The notes: generated by a model from the letters alone, not told the origin. DNA of 59,868 bases from DATJSN01 sp035504095 (GCA_035504095.1 DATJSN010000087.1:1-59868); one strand, 5' to 3'. Positions 33,401 to 42,564 are shown, counted from the stretch's first letter. Numbers and translations are program-made.

Positions 33401-33473
33401 CGGCGCGGTGAAACTGCACCGAGGGAACAGGGTATAGGTGACAGAGTACAGTGGAAATAAGGAAATTTAGATA
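33401..33473 (+). repeat. 73-nt spacer unit, copy 2
   Basis: A copy of the unit at 32428-32500 with three substitutions in 73. The substitutions weaken its 5' hairpin (CGGCGCGGT-GAA-ACTGCACCG). GGTGACAG at about 33437-33444 is complementary to CTGTCACC repeated after the next start. Confidence 0.85.
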
Positions 33474-34940
33474 ATGCAGCGTTCAGACAAAACCACAGGA
33501 GTAAAGCCGACAGTTCAATATAAATCTGTCACCTGTCACCTGTCACCTGTCACCTCCGCAATGCGACATTGTCGCATTGCGTTTACGCTCATGGAAATGC
33601 TCGTGGCCTTATCCATTCTCGTGATCATGATGGGCTCGATTGGTGAAATTTTCCGCATCGCCGGCAACGCCTCCGCGATCGGCCAGGCCACGCTCAATGT
33701 GATGGCCAATGTCCGCGTCGCCCAAGGTCTGATGGCCCAGGATTTCGCCGGATTTAACGCCAACGGTTACCTGGCGATCCGCCAGAGATGGAATATTCCA
33801 ACATGGCAGGCCAACTATCAGTACCAACCGGGTGACGAAGTTGTGGCGACCGGAACTTCATATCCTTCGACTGGTTTGCCAAATACAACATCGTTTTATG
33901 TTTGTTTACAGCCTACCACCAATCAATACACAGCTGGTGCCAGCAATACGTATTGGCAATATTATGCTTCTATTACTGCAGCGCTCAACGACGGCATCAG
34001 CCCCTGGCGGGCGGATCAGGTCGCTTTTCTGGCCAATGGCAATTTCCAGAGCCGCACCGGCGACTCCAGCGATGATATCTGTAACTATCTGGCCTCCAAC
34101 GCCGCGGCAATTTGGTACGGTCAGTTATGGGTTTCCTATGGAAATCCCCCGCCATCTCCGTATTCAGCGACCGCAGGTAAATCTGAAACTGGCTATTTTG
34201 CCCAAAATCTAAATCTTAGTACGACTGCAAATATGCCACCGGAACCCACAGGTAATGACGCCGGCGACTTTATGCTTGGCCGTGAAGCCATTCTGCTGAC
34301 CCCACAGGCCGGCAGTTATTATGTATTAAAATATTACACCGATATTAATCTATCCAATACATCAGGCATCACGGCTACAGGTCTTGACGGTTCCGCCGGC
34401 GCCACAGCTTATATTACTTCTTCCCGTCTGGACGATGCGACCATCACACCCGCTTTAATCATGCAAACCATTGCCAGTCAAAATAATCCGGCCAACACCA
34501 CGGGTCTTGAATACATCGATAACAATTATTGTTATCGTTTCGCCACCGTCCGTACGCCGACGGCTTCAGAAGTGGATGCCGGCACAAACATAAACATTCA
34601 ACTGACCAATGGCTATTTCCGGATGATGCCCATTCTCCTGCAAGGCGTTCCCAGCTTCGCCGTCGACTGGACTGATGGTTCGAGCACCAACAACCATTTG
34701 AATTGGTATGGATTGGACAATACGACTACCTCGCCTCCGGCACAGTCTCCGGTACAGCCAGGAACCGCAAACAGTGATAACTATGACAGCGCCATGTACG
34801 CCTGGTGTCCCGGCAATAAATTTAACGGTACAACCTACCAGTGGCCGCTGGCTTTGCGATTTACATATACGATCACCGATCCGGCAAACCGCATGGCGGG
34901 CGGGCGGATCATTTCGCAAATTATTTATTTACCGCATTGA
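33474..34940 (+). CDS. GspJ-like pseudopilin
   Basis: The cleavage region reads CRIAF|TLMEMLVALSILVIMMGSIGEIF, with Ala at -1. The mature N terminus GNASAIGQATLNVMANVRVAQGLMAQDF resembles GspJ. A long beta-rich C-terminal domain of about 380 residues ends with FTYTITDPANRMAGGRIISQ, typical of the GspJ end region. The start is ATG with AAGGAAA 11 nt upstream. The leader carries four CTGTCACC repeats. Confidence 0.8.
   Translation: MQRSDKTTGVKPTVQYKSVTCHLSPVTSAMRHCRIAFTLMEMLVALSILVIMMGSIGEIFRIAGNASAIGQATLNVMANVRVAQGLMAQDFAGFNANGYLAIRQRWNIPTWQANYQYQPGDEVVATGTSYPSTGLPNTTSFYVCLQPTTNQYTAGASNTYWQYYASITAALNDGISPWRADQVAFLANGNFQSRTGDSSDDICNYLASNAAAIWYGQLWVSYGNPPPSPYSATAGKSETGYFAQNLNLSTTANMPPEPTGNDAGDFMLGREAILLTPQAGSYYVLKYYTDINLSNTSGITATGLDGSAGATAYITSSRLDDATITPALIMQTIASQNNPANTTGLEYIDNNYCYRFATVRTPTASEVDAGTNINIQLTNGYFRMMPILLQGVPSFAVDWTDGSSTNNHLNWYGLDNTTTSPPAQSPVQPGTANSDNYDSAMYAWCPGNKFNGTTYQWPLALRFTYTITDPANRMAGGRIISQIIYLPH
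33557..33581 (+). repeat. Leader hairpin of the GspJ-like gene
   Basis: CGCAATGCGAC-ATT-GTCGCATTGCG, eleven perfect pairs with a three-base loop. It ends at the base before the Phe(+1) codon at 33582. Confidence 0.85.
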
Positions 34941-35117
34941 AAACGAGGTTATAGGTGACAGGTTACAGGGAACAGATGGATTTAGTGAAAAATAAAACTG
35001 TAGCTCAGGCTCTCCAGCCTGAGCAAGTAGTCCCGATATTCGGGACTGCCCTACATTTATCGGACAAAACCGGCTATCCGCTGCTAATTGGGCAGCCTAA
35101 ATAAAGATGGTGACCTA
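34941..35117 (+). repeat. Spacer with paired palindromes before the GspK-like gene
   Basis: It carries GGTGACAGG and AGGGAACAG phrases, then two perfect hairpins: GCTCAGGCT-CTCC-AGCCTGAGC (35003-35024) and AGTCCCG-ATATT-CGGGACT (35029-35047). The same pair in the same order occurs between tsf and pyrH. No gene is seen. Confidence 0.7.
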
Positions 35118-38100
35118 ATGATGAAGTTTTCAGACGAACGTATGCCACAGAGTTCACAGAGGACTCAGAGTTTAAAAACTGCCCCCTGTCCTCTGTCCCC
35201 TGTCCCCTCCTCGTTGTGCGGCCGTGCCGCAGAACGAGGGTTGGTTCTCATTCTCGTCGTCGCCGTCATTGTCCTTTTAGCCCTCATGGGCACGGTCTAT
35301 ATTCTCTCGGCCAATCTGGACAAACAAACCAGTTCCTCTTATTACAATTCCGCCAATCTCCAGGGGGCCACGCAGAACGTTTTGTCAATTCTCAGCGGCG
35401 TGATGGCTTATTCCAGCGCCGATCTCAATGGCAACACGCTGCAAATCGATCCGGCCAGTTCGGGTTTAACGATCGCCCGCACCTGGGATTTTCCGGAATT
35501 TGGATCAACTGTTTCTCTAACCGGTCCAACTGTTGCTCAGACAGGATATTTTCAGGAAAATATTAATGGGGGCGCTTATAACGCCGCCGATCAGAATGTA
35601 TTCACCGAACCGTGGCTCACTGCCGACATGCCGTGGCAACCCAATACTACTTATTACCCCGGAAATACTGTTTTTTCTTACTACAACGGAGCATGGGGTG
35701 AATATATATGTACGACTCAAAGCAATACCACGGTGCCACCAGCGGATGTGATTACAAATTGGGCCGCTGTTCCGGTTTCCGCGAATTTCTGGCCGCCGGT
35801 TTCGGTTCTTACGCCTTATCTTTATGACCCTGCTACCGGCTCTTATGACATTGCCTTTAGCTGGCCGGGCGGAACAGCGGCCACCACAACTACGAGTACT
35901 TTATCGGTTACCAGTTCTGATCCGATTCCCAACGCTTCTGTGGAACAGCCGGAAGGGTCATCAACGTCAACTCCCTCACCGTATGGTACGCCAGATGCGC
36001 TATGGAATCTTTTGCCCACCAGCGATTCGAATGGGACTTATTATCGTTTTGCCGTGCGCATTCTGGATCTGAATTCCCGCCTGAATCTCAACACGGGTTA
36101 TGTGCCTAATGTCACCTATACGATCAGCGGAACTACTTATAATGGTCCCAGTGCCGATCCTTACGGTGAATACCTGACTTCATGCCCTGTATTTGCATCC
36201 AATGTAAGTGGGTCCAGTTCAGATAATCTGTCAACAACATCTCCTGAATATTTTGTTTCGACACTGCAAACAGGTAACACTAATCTTTCACCAAACATTT
36301 CGGGTAGAGAGTGTGGTTCAGTCGCTGCCTCCGGTCTTTCGACAGCAACATCCCTCGTTTATCCTGGCACTGCGGATAACCCTACTTATACAAATTGCAC
36401 AGGACTTTTGAACTGGCAGCACGAACTCTGGTATTACGAACAACAGGGACAAAATCTGACGTCGGCTACCAGCACTCCTGGTTATATCAATTTATTCAAC
36501 CTCGCCGACCTTCTGGGTTTGCTGGCTTATGGTGAGTACGGAAGTAGTACATACTGGAGCAGTACAAGCTATTACAATGCAGTTTTGGGTACCACCAGTT
36601 TTTATTCCACACCGTCGCAACTTTTGACCAATACCCTGGAATACAACAGTACAGCACCCATATACGGTACCGGCTACCGCGATCTGTATACCACTTATTC
36701 CTGGGATCGCAATATAGCGCCGACAGACACCGGTGACTATGCCAATTTTAAGGATTTTTCCGGCAACACACTTTGGCCCAGGATGCTGGATTTGAATGCC
36801 TCTGTCGGCGGCAGTTTAACGGAATCCGCAACATTAGCCGGCGAAATTGAGCAGGCCATGGTGCAATGCGGCTATTCACAAATGGAAGGTACGGCGCTGG
36901 CGGTGAACTATCTCCAATATCGGTTTAACAAAGGCAGCACCACTTCCGTCTCGCTCTACCTCAATGGAAGTACTACTGCAACAAGTTATAAATGCTACTC
37001 GGTTAACCCGACTCTTTTAACGTCCACAGGCAGTTTGTATTTGCCTTGGATTGGAACAACTTCCACGCCTTGGACGGGGGATGCTCCATCGCAATATTAC
37101 GTTGGCCAGGCGCCTCAGCCCTTTCTCAATCAATTTGAAATACAGGTTTACAACAGCGGCACAACGGCAACGCCGACCTATCAGATTGTCGGCTGGGGCC
37201 TCGAACTTATGAACCCCTATGCCGCCTCTTTATATCTTAAAAATTGGGGTTTATATGTTTCGGTTGCAGGTGCATCCGCACAATCTATTACGACTGACTT
37301 AAGCAGCCTTACAAACAGTAATGGTAAAAATAACAATGCTGGCATTCCCGGCTACACCAATTCTTCCACTACCACCTGCCTGAGTGAAGTAACCTGGAAA
37401 ACAACCCATGGAAGCATCTCTGTGAATGGTTCTCAATTATCAGGTTCAGCCAGTTCACTGAGTTCGCTGAGCCCGGCGGCAAGCTCAACGCCTCCTTTAG
37501 CGGGAGAAACAATTACGATTTACCTCACGCGTCCCTGTCCCAATGCACCGTCTGCGCTCGGCGGAACTGTTGCTGCAGGAAATGCCATTGTCGATGAATT
37601 TTCCTTCATCATGCCTTCGCTCGCACCTGCGTCCAGCACTTCCGCCTATGCTCAGGTGCAACGCGACAACGTTAATCAAGTCGAATGGGGCTGTGATTCC
37701 TTTGCTTATCTGATCCAATCGGGCAGTTCAAGCGATTACGGCAATCTTGGATTGTTCAATACATTGGCTTCCGGGCAGACAGGAGTGACGGCGGTCGGGA
37801 CCAATCCCGGCATGCCGCTTTATGATCGTTGGTCTATCAGTGTGATTGGTGGTAGCACCGTTGGATACAACGCCACGTCGGCGCCATTTTTATCTGACGG
37901 AACAGCCGCAGCAGCCATTGACACCAACGACGATCTGGTCAACTGGGACGATTTTAACTGCATTCCCCGGGAAACCACTGAACTTAGCACTACCGGCGCC
38001 AGCACTCTGCTTTCGGTTCAGATTAATGCGAACAGCAAACTTAAATTTGTTGATAACGAGACTTTAGCCACCGCATTTACTAATGAAGACCTTCAGGCCA

Positions 38101-39032
38101 ATCTCTATTTCGATTTTGCTTACGATCCGCGCGCTTCGTTTAATGCCTACAATACGACCTATACATACAATGAAACCACTAATACAACGGGTGCCGCATC
38201 AACAACGGTTCAGCCCACTATTATGTCGATGATGACGCTTGTGGATCGCGCCAGCGATCCGAGTATAAGTCCGACGCCGAGCATCCCTTCTTATTATGAT
38301 TTAACCCGCATCCCGGGCCGCATTAATATCAATACAGCTTCCGAACCGGTGCTGCTGACCGCATTCTCTAACGTTCCGGACATTTATGGCTATCCCAACA
38401 CCACGGTGGGAACAAACAAAAGCTACGACTTGCACCTCGCCGAACAAATGGTTCTCGATACGATCGCTTTTCGTCAGCGCCTCGCCAGCGGCAAAACGTT
38501 GCCTTTAGTCCGGGAGAGTGGAACAGTCACTACTACTACTGCCGTGCCGGTAAGCATGTCTACATTTAATGGCGCCGGCTTTCATTCGACTGCTGATTTG
38601 CTGATTGCTTTGCTCTATGATGCGGTTCCCAATGCTCCCACACCACCTACCGCGACAGTCACCTTACCGCCATATACGTACACGCTTCAAATGCGCGACG
38701 CCGCATGGGCTGATGTGGCTAATTTCTGCACCGTGCGCAGTGATACGTTCGCTGTTTATGGCTACATCCAGGCTTTGCAGGTCAATCCGAATTACAATAA
38801 CGGAACAGTCAACAGTGTAACTGACTGGTATAATGCCAATTTGTACAAGAGCAGCAGCGGTGGCGAAAATTCCATTGCCAATACTACCGCGACCACTACC
38901 AACGGTTCGGAATTTATTCTCGTCGGTTCCGAACGCTTCGTCGCCATCATCGATCGGTCGGAAAAAGTCAATACCAGCGGCACTGCACAATACGCGCCCC
39001 GCATCGTCGCTTTCCAAATCCTGCCGCAGTAG
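35118..39032 (+). CDS. Very large GspK-like minor pseudopilin
   Basis: 1,304 residues from the chosen start. The cleavage region reads ERG|LVLILVVAVIVLLALMGTVY, with Gly at -1 and no Glu at +5, as usual for GspK. A GspK-type helix-hairpin segment, RIPGRININTASEPVLLTAF, is present near the C terminus, and the end is SGTAQYAPRIVAFQILP. GspK is normally about 300-330 residues, so about 900 residues rich in Ser/Thr/Tyr/Asn have been inserted. I chose ATG at 35118 (MMKFSDERM), because the MKFSD start resembles those of the other pseudopilin leaders. The leader is again repeat-encoded with CTGTCCCC phrases. The stop is followed by GGTTATAGGTGACAGGGAAC. Confidence 0.8.
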   Translation: MMKFSDERMPQSSQRTQSLKTAPCPLSPVPSSLCGRAAERGLVLILVVAVIVLLALMGTVYILSANLDKQTSSSYYNSANLQGATQNVLSILSGVMAYSSADLNGNTLQIDPASSGLTIARTWDFPEFGSTVSLTGPTVAQTGYFQENINGGAYNAADQNVFTEPWLTADMPWQPNTTYYPGNTVFSYYNGAWGEYICTTQSNTTVPPADVITNWAAVPVSANFWPPVSVLTPYLYDPATGSYDIAFSWPGGTAATTTTSTLSVTSSDPIPNASVEQPEGSSTSTPSPYGTPDALWNLLPTSDSNGTYYRFAVRILDLNSRLNLNTGYVPNVTYTISGTTYNGPSADPYGEYLTSCPVFASNVSGSSSDNLSTTSPEYFVSTLQTGNTNLSPNISGRECGSVAASGLSTATSLVYPGTADNPTYTNCTGLLNWQHELWYYEQQGQNLTSATSTPGYINLFNLADLLGLLAYGEYGSSTYWSSTSYYNAVLGTTSFYSTPSQLLTNTLEYNSTAPIYGTGYRDLYTTYSWDRNIAPTDTGDYANFKDFSGNTLWPRMLDLNASVGGSLTESATLAGEIEQAMVQCGYSQMEGTALAVNYLQYRFNKGSTTSVSLYLNGSTTATSYKCYSVNPTLLTSTGSLYLPWIGTTSTPWTGDAPSQYYVGQAPQPFLNQFEIQVYNSGTTATPTYQIVGWGLELMNPYAASLYLKNWGLYVSVAGASAQSITTDLSSLTNSNGKNNNAGIPGYTNSSTTTCLSEVTWKTTHGSISVNGSQLSGSASSLSSLSPAASSTPPLAGETITIYLTRPCPNAPSALGGTVAAGNAIVDEFSFIMPSLAPASSTSAYAQVQRDNVNQVEWGCDSFAYLIQSGSSSDYGNLGLFNTLASGQTGVTAVGTNPGMPLYDRWSISVIGGSTVGYNATSAPFLSDGTAAAAIDTNDDLVNWDDFNCIPRETTELSTTGASTLLSVQINANSKLKFVDNETLATAFTNEDLQANLYFDFAYDPRASFNAYNTTYTYNETTNTTGAASTTVQPTIMSMMTLVDRASDPSISPTPSIPSYYDLTRIPGRININTASEPVLLTAFSNVPDIYGYPNTTVGTNKSYDLHLAEQMVLDTIAFRQRLASGKTLPLVRESGTVTTTTAVPVSMSTFNGAGFHSTADLLIALLYDAVPNAPTPPTATVTLPPYTYTLQMRDAAWADVANFCTVRSDTFAVYGYIQALQVNPNYNNGTVNSVTDWYNANLYKSSSGGENSIANTTATTTNGSEFILVGSERFVAIIDRSEKVNTSGTAQYAPRIVAFQILPQ
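35209..35239 (+). repeat. Leader hairpin of the GspK-like gene
   Basis: CCTCGTTGTGCGGC-CGT-GCCGCAGAACGAGG, fourteen-base arms with a single G-G mismatch. The 3' arm ends inside the Gly(-1) codon. Confidence 0.8.
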
Positions 39033-39236
39033 GTTATAGGTGACAGGGAACAGGGGACAGATTTTAATCACGAAAATCACGAACCCCACGAAATATTGGA
39101 AATTTACTTTTCGTGTTTTTTAGTGTATTTCGTGGTTGCGCTCTGAAATCTGCGACGCAGCCGCCTTCTGTGACCTCTATGGCACTCTGTGTCCCCTGTG
39201 GTGAACGTTTTTTTACTTAATTTGTCACTGCCGCGA
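39033..39236. repeat. Phrase-repeat spacer after the pseudopilin run
   Basis: The region contains GGTGACAGGGAACAGGGGAC, then CACGAAAATCACG..CACGAAAT, its partial complement TTTCGTGTTTTTTAGTG..TTTCGTGGTTG, and CTCTGTGTCCCCTGTGGTG. No gene is seen. The complementary phrases would fold the spacer into a long hairpin. Confidence 0.65.
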
Positions 39237-41246
39237 TTACTTTGTAAGCGCCGCCCCTGCTATTTCGCTTGCCGGTCGGTTAAGAGCCGCCAACTCTATT
39301 TGTGCATTCTGATTTCCCAGCTTAGCCGCCTTTTCCAGCCACACTTTGGCCTGGTCATAATCCTGCGGTACACCCATACCTTCTTCATAAAGCCAGCCGA
39401 TCAAGTACATCGCTTCGGGGTTTCCCAGCGCTGCCGACTTTTGATACCAGTTCATTGCCTGCTGATTATCCTGGAACACACCATCCCCGTAGGCGTAAAG
39501 CAATCCAATATCATTCATGGCGTCCGTATCGCCTGCTGCCGCGGCCTTTTGATACCATGCCATGGCCTGCGCCGGGTCACGATCAACGCCAAAACCATCG
39601 TCATAAAACGCGCCGATGTTTTCCATCGCCCGGGCATTTCCCAGCGCTGCCGCTTTTTGCCACCACATCATGGCCTGATTGTAATCCTGCTCAACTCCAT
39701 CACCCTTGGCATATAGCAATCCAATCCCAAACAAGGGATCAGAACCGCCAAAAGTCGCGGCTTTTTCCCACCACATCATGGCCTGCTGGTAATTCCTGGC
39801 CGTGCCCCGGCCGCTGAAATAATCCGCGCCCAGATGGTTCATCGCGTCGGAATTGCCCAAGGCCCCGGCCTTCTGATACCACATAAAAGCCTGCGCCACG
39901 TCCGCGGAAACGCCCAGGCCATTGTCATAAAGCCATCCGATGTTTTCCATTCCCCGGGCATTTTCCAAAACCGCCGCGTTTTGGAACCACACCATGGCCT
40001 GCGAAAAATCCTGATGTACACCCTGGCCGCTTTCATAAAGCAGGCCGAAGTTGACCATCGCATCCGCATCACCCAGTTCCACCGCCTGCTGATACCAGGT
40101 CATGGCTTTCGTGTAATCCCGGGTTACGCCGTCGCCGTTTACATATAGCACGCCAATCTTGCGCATGGCGTCCGAATTGCCCGCGGCCGCGGCTTTTTGC
40201 CACCACGCCATCGCCTGGTGGTAATCCTGCGGCCCGCCCAGGCCTTCGTCATAAAACAGGCCGGCGTTGTACATCGCATTGATATTTCCCGCATCCGCCG
40301 CTTTCAGATACCAGAACTTTGCCTGGCCATAATCCCGCGGCCCGCCTATGCCTTCATCACAAAACTGGCCGGCGTTGTACATCGCATTAACGTTCCCTGT
40401 TTGAGCAGCCCTCATATACCAAACCCTCGCCCGGCCATAATCCTGCGCTACGCCCAGCCCCTGGTCGTAATGAGTTCCAACGGCGTACATCGCATCGGTA
40501 TTTTTTAAATTCGCCGCCATCTCCAACCATTTCATAGCCTGAGCATAATTCTGCGGCACACCCTCACCCTTGTCGTAAAGCTCCCCAAGCGCAAACATGG
40601 CGTCCGCATTCCCGCCATCCACGGCCTTTTGCCACCAGGCCATGGCCTGGGCATAATTCTGCGGCCCACCCAGACCTTTTTCGTAAAGCGTGCCAATGCA
40701 GTACATGGCCTCCACGCTGCCCTTGTTGGCCGCTTTGCCATACCACATCCGCGCCAGCGCATAATCTCTCGGGACATTTTGACCCTCGTCGTAAAGCCGT
40801 CCGAGGGTCATCATTGCCGCAACACGGCCTTTATTCGCCGCCGCGTGATACCAGAACACCGCCCGCGCCAGGTCCCGTGGCCCACCCTGCCCTTGCTCGT
40901 AACTCACGCCGGTGTTGTACATCACGTCCACGGCGTCGGCGTTTCCCGCCTCCGCCGCCTTACTCAACCATTCCAGCGCCTGCTCATCATTCTGGGCTAC
41001 GACGCCATCGCCTTTAAGATAAATTTCACCGATGGCCAGCATGGCGTCTGAATTACCCGTGGCCGCGGCTTTCTCAAACAGGCTGATAGCCTGCTCATAA
41101 TATTTCTTTTGTGCGCTTTGCAGCCCTTGTTGATAATAGTTTGGTGCAGGCGCCGCGGTAAGCGTGTGAATGACAATGCCGCCGCCGATGGTCAGTATCA
41201 AACAGCCAATGAAAAAACTTAAAGTCGTGCGCCCTTTTTTTGTCAT
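39237..41246 (-). CDS. Sel1-repeat protein with one membrane anchor (16 repeats)
   Basis: An N-terminal membrane segment (TLSFFIGCLILTIGGGIVIHTL) precedes 16 consecutive 36-residue Sel1-like repeats with consensus GNADAMYNIG-LYDEGLGVPQDYAQAM-WYQKAA, and then a short seventeenth remnant. Sel1 repeats form alpha-solenoids that scaffold protein complexes. No partner is indicated. I chose ATG at 41246 (MTKKGRTTL); an ATG at 41285 would add 13 residues. A weak promoter (TTGGCG, 15 nt, TAAAAT) lies at 41326-41300 on the minus strand. The 108-bp periodicity of the DNA is coding. Confidence 0.9.
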   Translation of the reverse strand: MTKKGRTTLSFFIGCLILTIGGGIVIHTLTAAPAPNYYQQGLQSAQKKYYEQAISLFEKAAATGNSDAMLAIGEIYLKGDGVVAQNDEQALEWLSKAAEAGNADAVDVMYNTGVSYEQGQGGPRDLARAVFWYHAAANKGRVAAMMTLGRLYDEGQNVPRDYALARMWYGKAANKGSVEAMYCIGTLYEKGLGGPQNYAQAMAWWQKAVDGGNADAMFALGELYDKGEGVPQNYAQAMKWLEMAANLKNTDAMYAVGTHYDQGLGVAQDYGRARVWYMRAAQTGNVNAMYNAGQFCDEGIGGPRDYGQAKFWYLKAADAGNINAMYNAGLFYDEGLGGPQDYHQAMAWWQKAAAAGNSDAMRKIGVLYVNGDGVTRDYTKAMTWYQQAVELGDADAMVNFGLLYESGQGVHQDFSQAMVWFQNAAVLENARGMENIGWLYDNGLGVSADVAQAFMWYQKAGALGNSDAMNHLGADYFSGRGTARNYQQAMMWWEKAATFGGSDPLFGIGLLYAKGDGVEQDYNQAMMWWQKAAALGNARAMENIGAFYDDGFGVDRDPAQAMAWYQKAAAAGDTDAMNDIGLLYAYGDGVFQDNQQAMNWYQKSAALGNPEAMYLIGWLYEEGMGVPQDYDQAKVWLEKAAKLGNQNAQIELAALNRPASEIAGAALTK

Positions 41247-41334
41247 AGGCCCTGTCGGAAAACGCCCCCCAACAACCACGTTCAATCTGATACCAAATTA
41301 TTTTACCAGATATGTTTATTCGCCAATAGAGCCC

Positions 41335-42564
41335 TTACACCACTCTGCACCACACACATTTCAGATACATCCCTTCCAGATAATCCGTCGCCACCGGATG
41401 GTCCGCCCCGGCCCCGCTCGTTTTTAATATCTGCACCCGTTTGCCGGCGCTGCGCGCGGCGCCGCGCACTACATTGAGCATCTCGGCCGGATCCAACAAC
41501 CCGCTGCACGAACAGGTCAGCAGCATGCCGCCGGGTTTAACTATGCCCAGCGCCAATTTATTCAAATCAAAATATTTTTTTCTTCCCTCGCTCATCTCGT
41601 CACGCGAACTAATCAGCTTCGGCGGATCGAGCACCACCACGTCGAACGCCCGTCCGTTGAGTTTCATCTGCCTTAAATAACCAAAACCGTCCGCGTGCAC
41701 CGTCTGGTATTTCGCCGGGGCAATCTGATTCAAATTCGCATTGCGCCGCGCCAGCGCCACGGCGTCTTCATCCAAATCCACCGCCGTTACATTCGCCGCC
41801 TCTCCGAGTTTGGCCGCATAAATGCCAAACCCGCCGCTGTAGCAGCACATATCCAGAACTTGTGCCCCCGTGGTAAATTGCGTCAGCGCCATCCGATTGT
41901 CCCGCTGATCGCAGAAAAATCCGGTCTTATGCCCACGCGCCGGATCCACCTGAAAACGCAGTTTGTTTTCCGTAATAATCCCTGATCCGACGCCGGCGTC
42001 TGAATCATCTAATCTGAATCCCTCGGCGTTTTGCACCATCTCATCCGCCCGGAACAAAACGTGCTCCACCGGCAGCAACTTTTTAAGTTTTTCAGTTATC
42101 CGTTCGCGCCGCTGGTACATACCGATTGAAATTAATTCCACCACCACAACCTTTCCCAGCCGGTCGGCAATCAATCCCGGCAGCCCGTCTCCTTCGGCGT
42201 GAACCACGCGATAGGCGTCCGTCGTCTGATCCAATTTGAGAATTTCCCGCCGTAATCTCACCGCATCTTCCAGCCGCTGCTCCAGGAAAGTTTCATCCAG
42301 CGGCTGATCGCCCCACGCCACCATGCGCAACGCAATTTGTGATTGCGAACTAAACAGAGCGGTTCCAAACGCTGCGCCATCCCGGTCGTAAACGCTTACC
42401 AGTCCGCCGTTCGGCACACCTGGTGCACACCGTCCCACCATTTTGCGGAAAATTGACGTGGAAAACGCGGCGTTGCGTAGCTGCACCCACGGCAACGGAC
42501 CGGCATGCTTTATCGCCACCATCCGCCCCGCCGGCCCGGCCTCGTGTTCGGGAATTTTGCTCAT
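41335..42564 (-). CDS. RlmI-like rRNA (cytosine-C5) methyltransferase
   Basis: Class I SAM-dependent methyltransferase with an N-terminal PUA-like domain (about 5-85), an EEHD-type middle region (about 90-200) and a Rossmann domain. SAM motifs are LDMCCYSGGFGIYAAKLG and VTAVDLDEDAVALARRNANLN. The catalytic motif is VVVLDPPKL, and a Cys in the LLTCSCSG stretch is the likely second catalytic residue. The end YLEGMYLKCVWCRV resembles the EGRYLKC end of RlmI/YccW. It probably methylates 23S rRNA. Start ATG at 42564. Confidence 0.9.
   Translation of the reverse strand: MSKIPEHEAGPAGRMVAIKHAGPLPWVQLRNAAFSTSIFRKMVGRCAPGVPNGGLVSVYDRDGAAFGTALFSSQSQIALRMVAWGDQPLDETFLEQRLEDAVRLRREILKLDQTTDAYRVVHAEGDGLPGLIADRLGKVVVVELISIGMYQRRERITEKLKKLLPVEHVLFRADEMVQNAEGFRLDDSDAGVGSGIITENKLRFQVDPARGHKTGFFCDQRDNRMALTQFTTGAQVLDMCCYSGGFGIYAAKLGEAANVTAVDLDEDAVALARRNANLNQIAPAKYQTVHADGFGYLRQMKLNGRAFDVVVLDPPKLISSRDEMSEGRKKYFDLNKLALGIVKPGGMLLTCSCSGLLDPAEMLNVVRGAARSAGKRVQILKTSGAGADHPVATDYLEGMYLKCVWCRVV

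Noticed and set aside
33520..33560. Short CTGTCACC repeats considered as a CRISPR or microsatellite
   Set aside because: Units are only 8-10 nt with no spacers; they belong to the dispersed CCTGTCACC phrase family and lie within a pseudopilin leader.
39300..41100. Regular 108-bp periodicity that could look like a tandem repeat array or CRISPR
   Set aside because: It encodes 36-residue Sel1 repeats in one continuous minus-strand frame; the units diverge as proteins do and there are no identical direct repeats with spacers.
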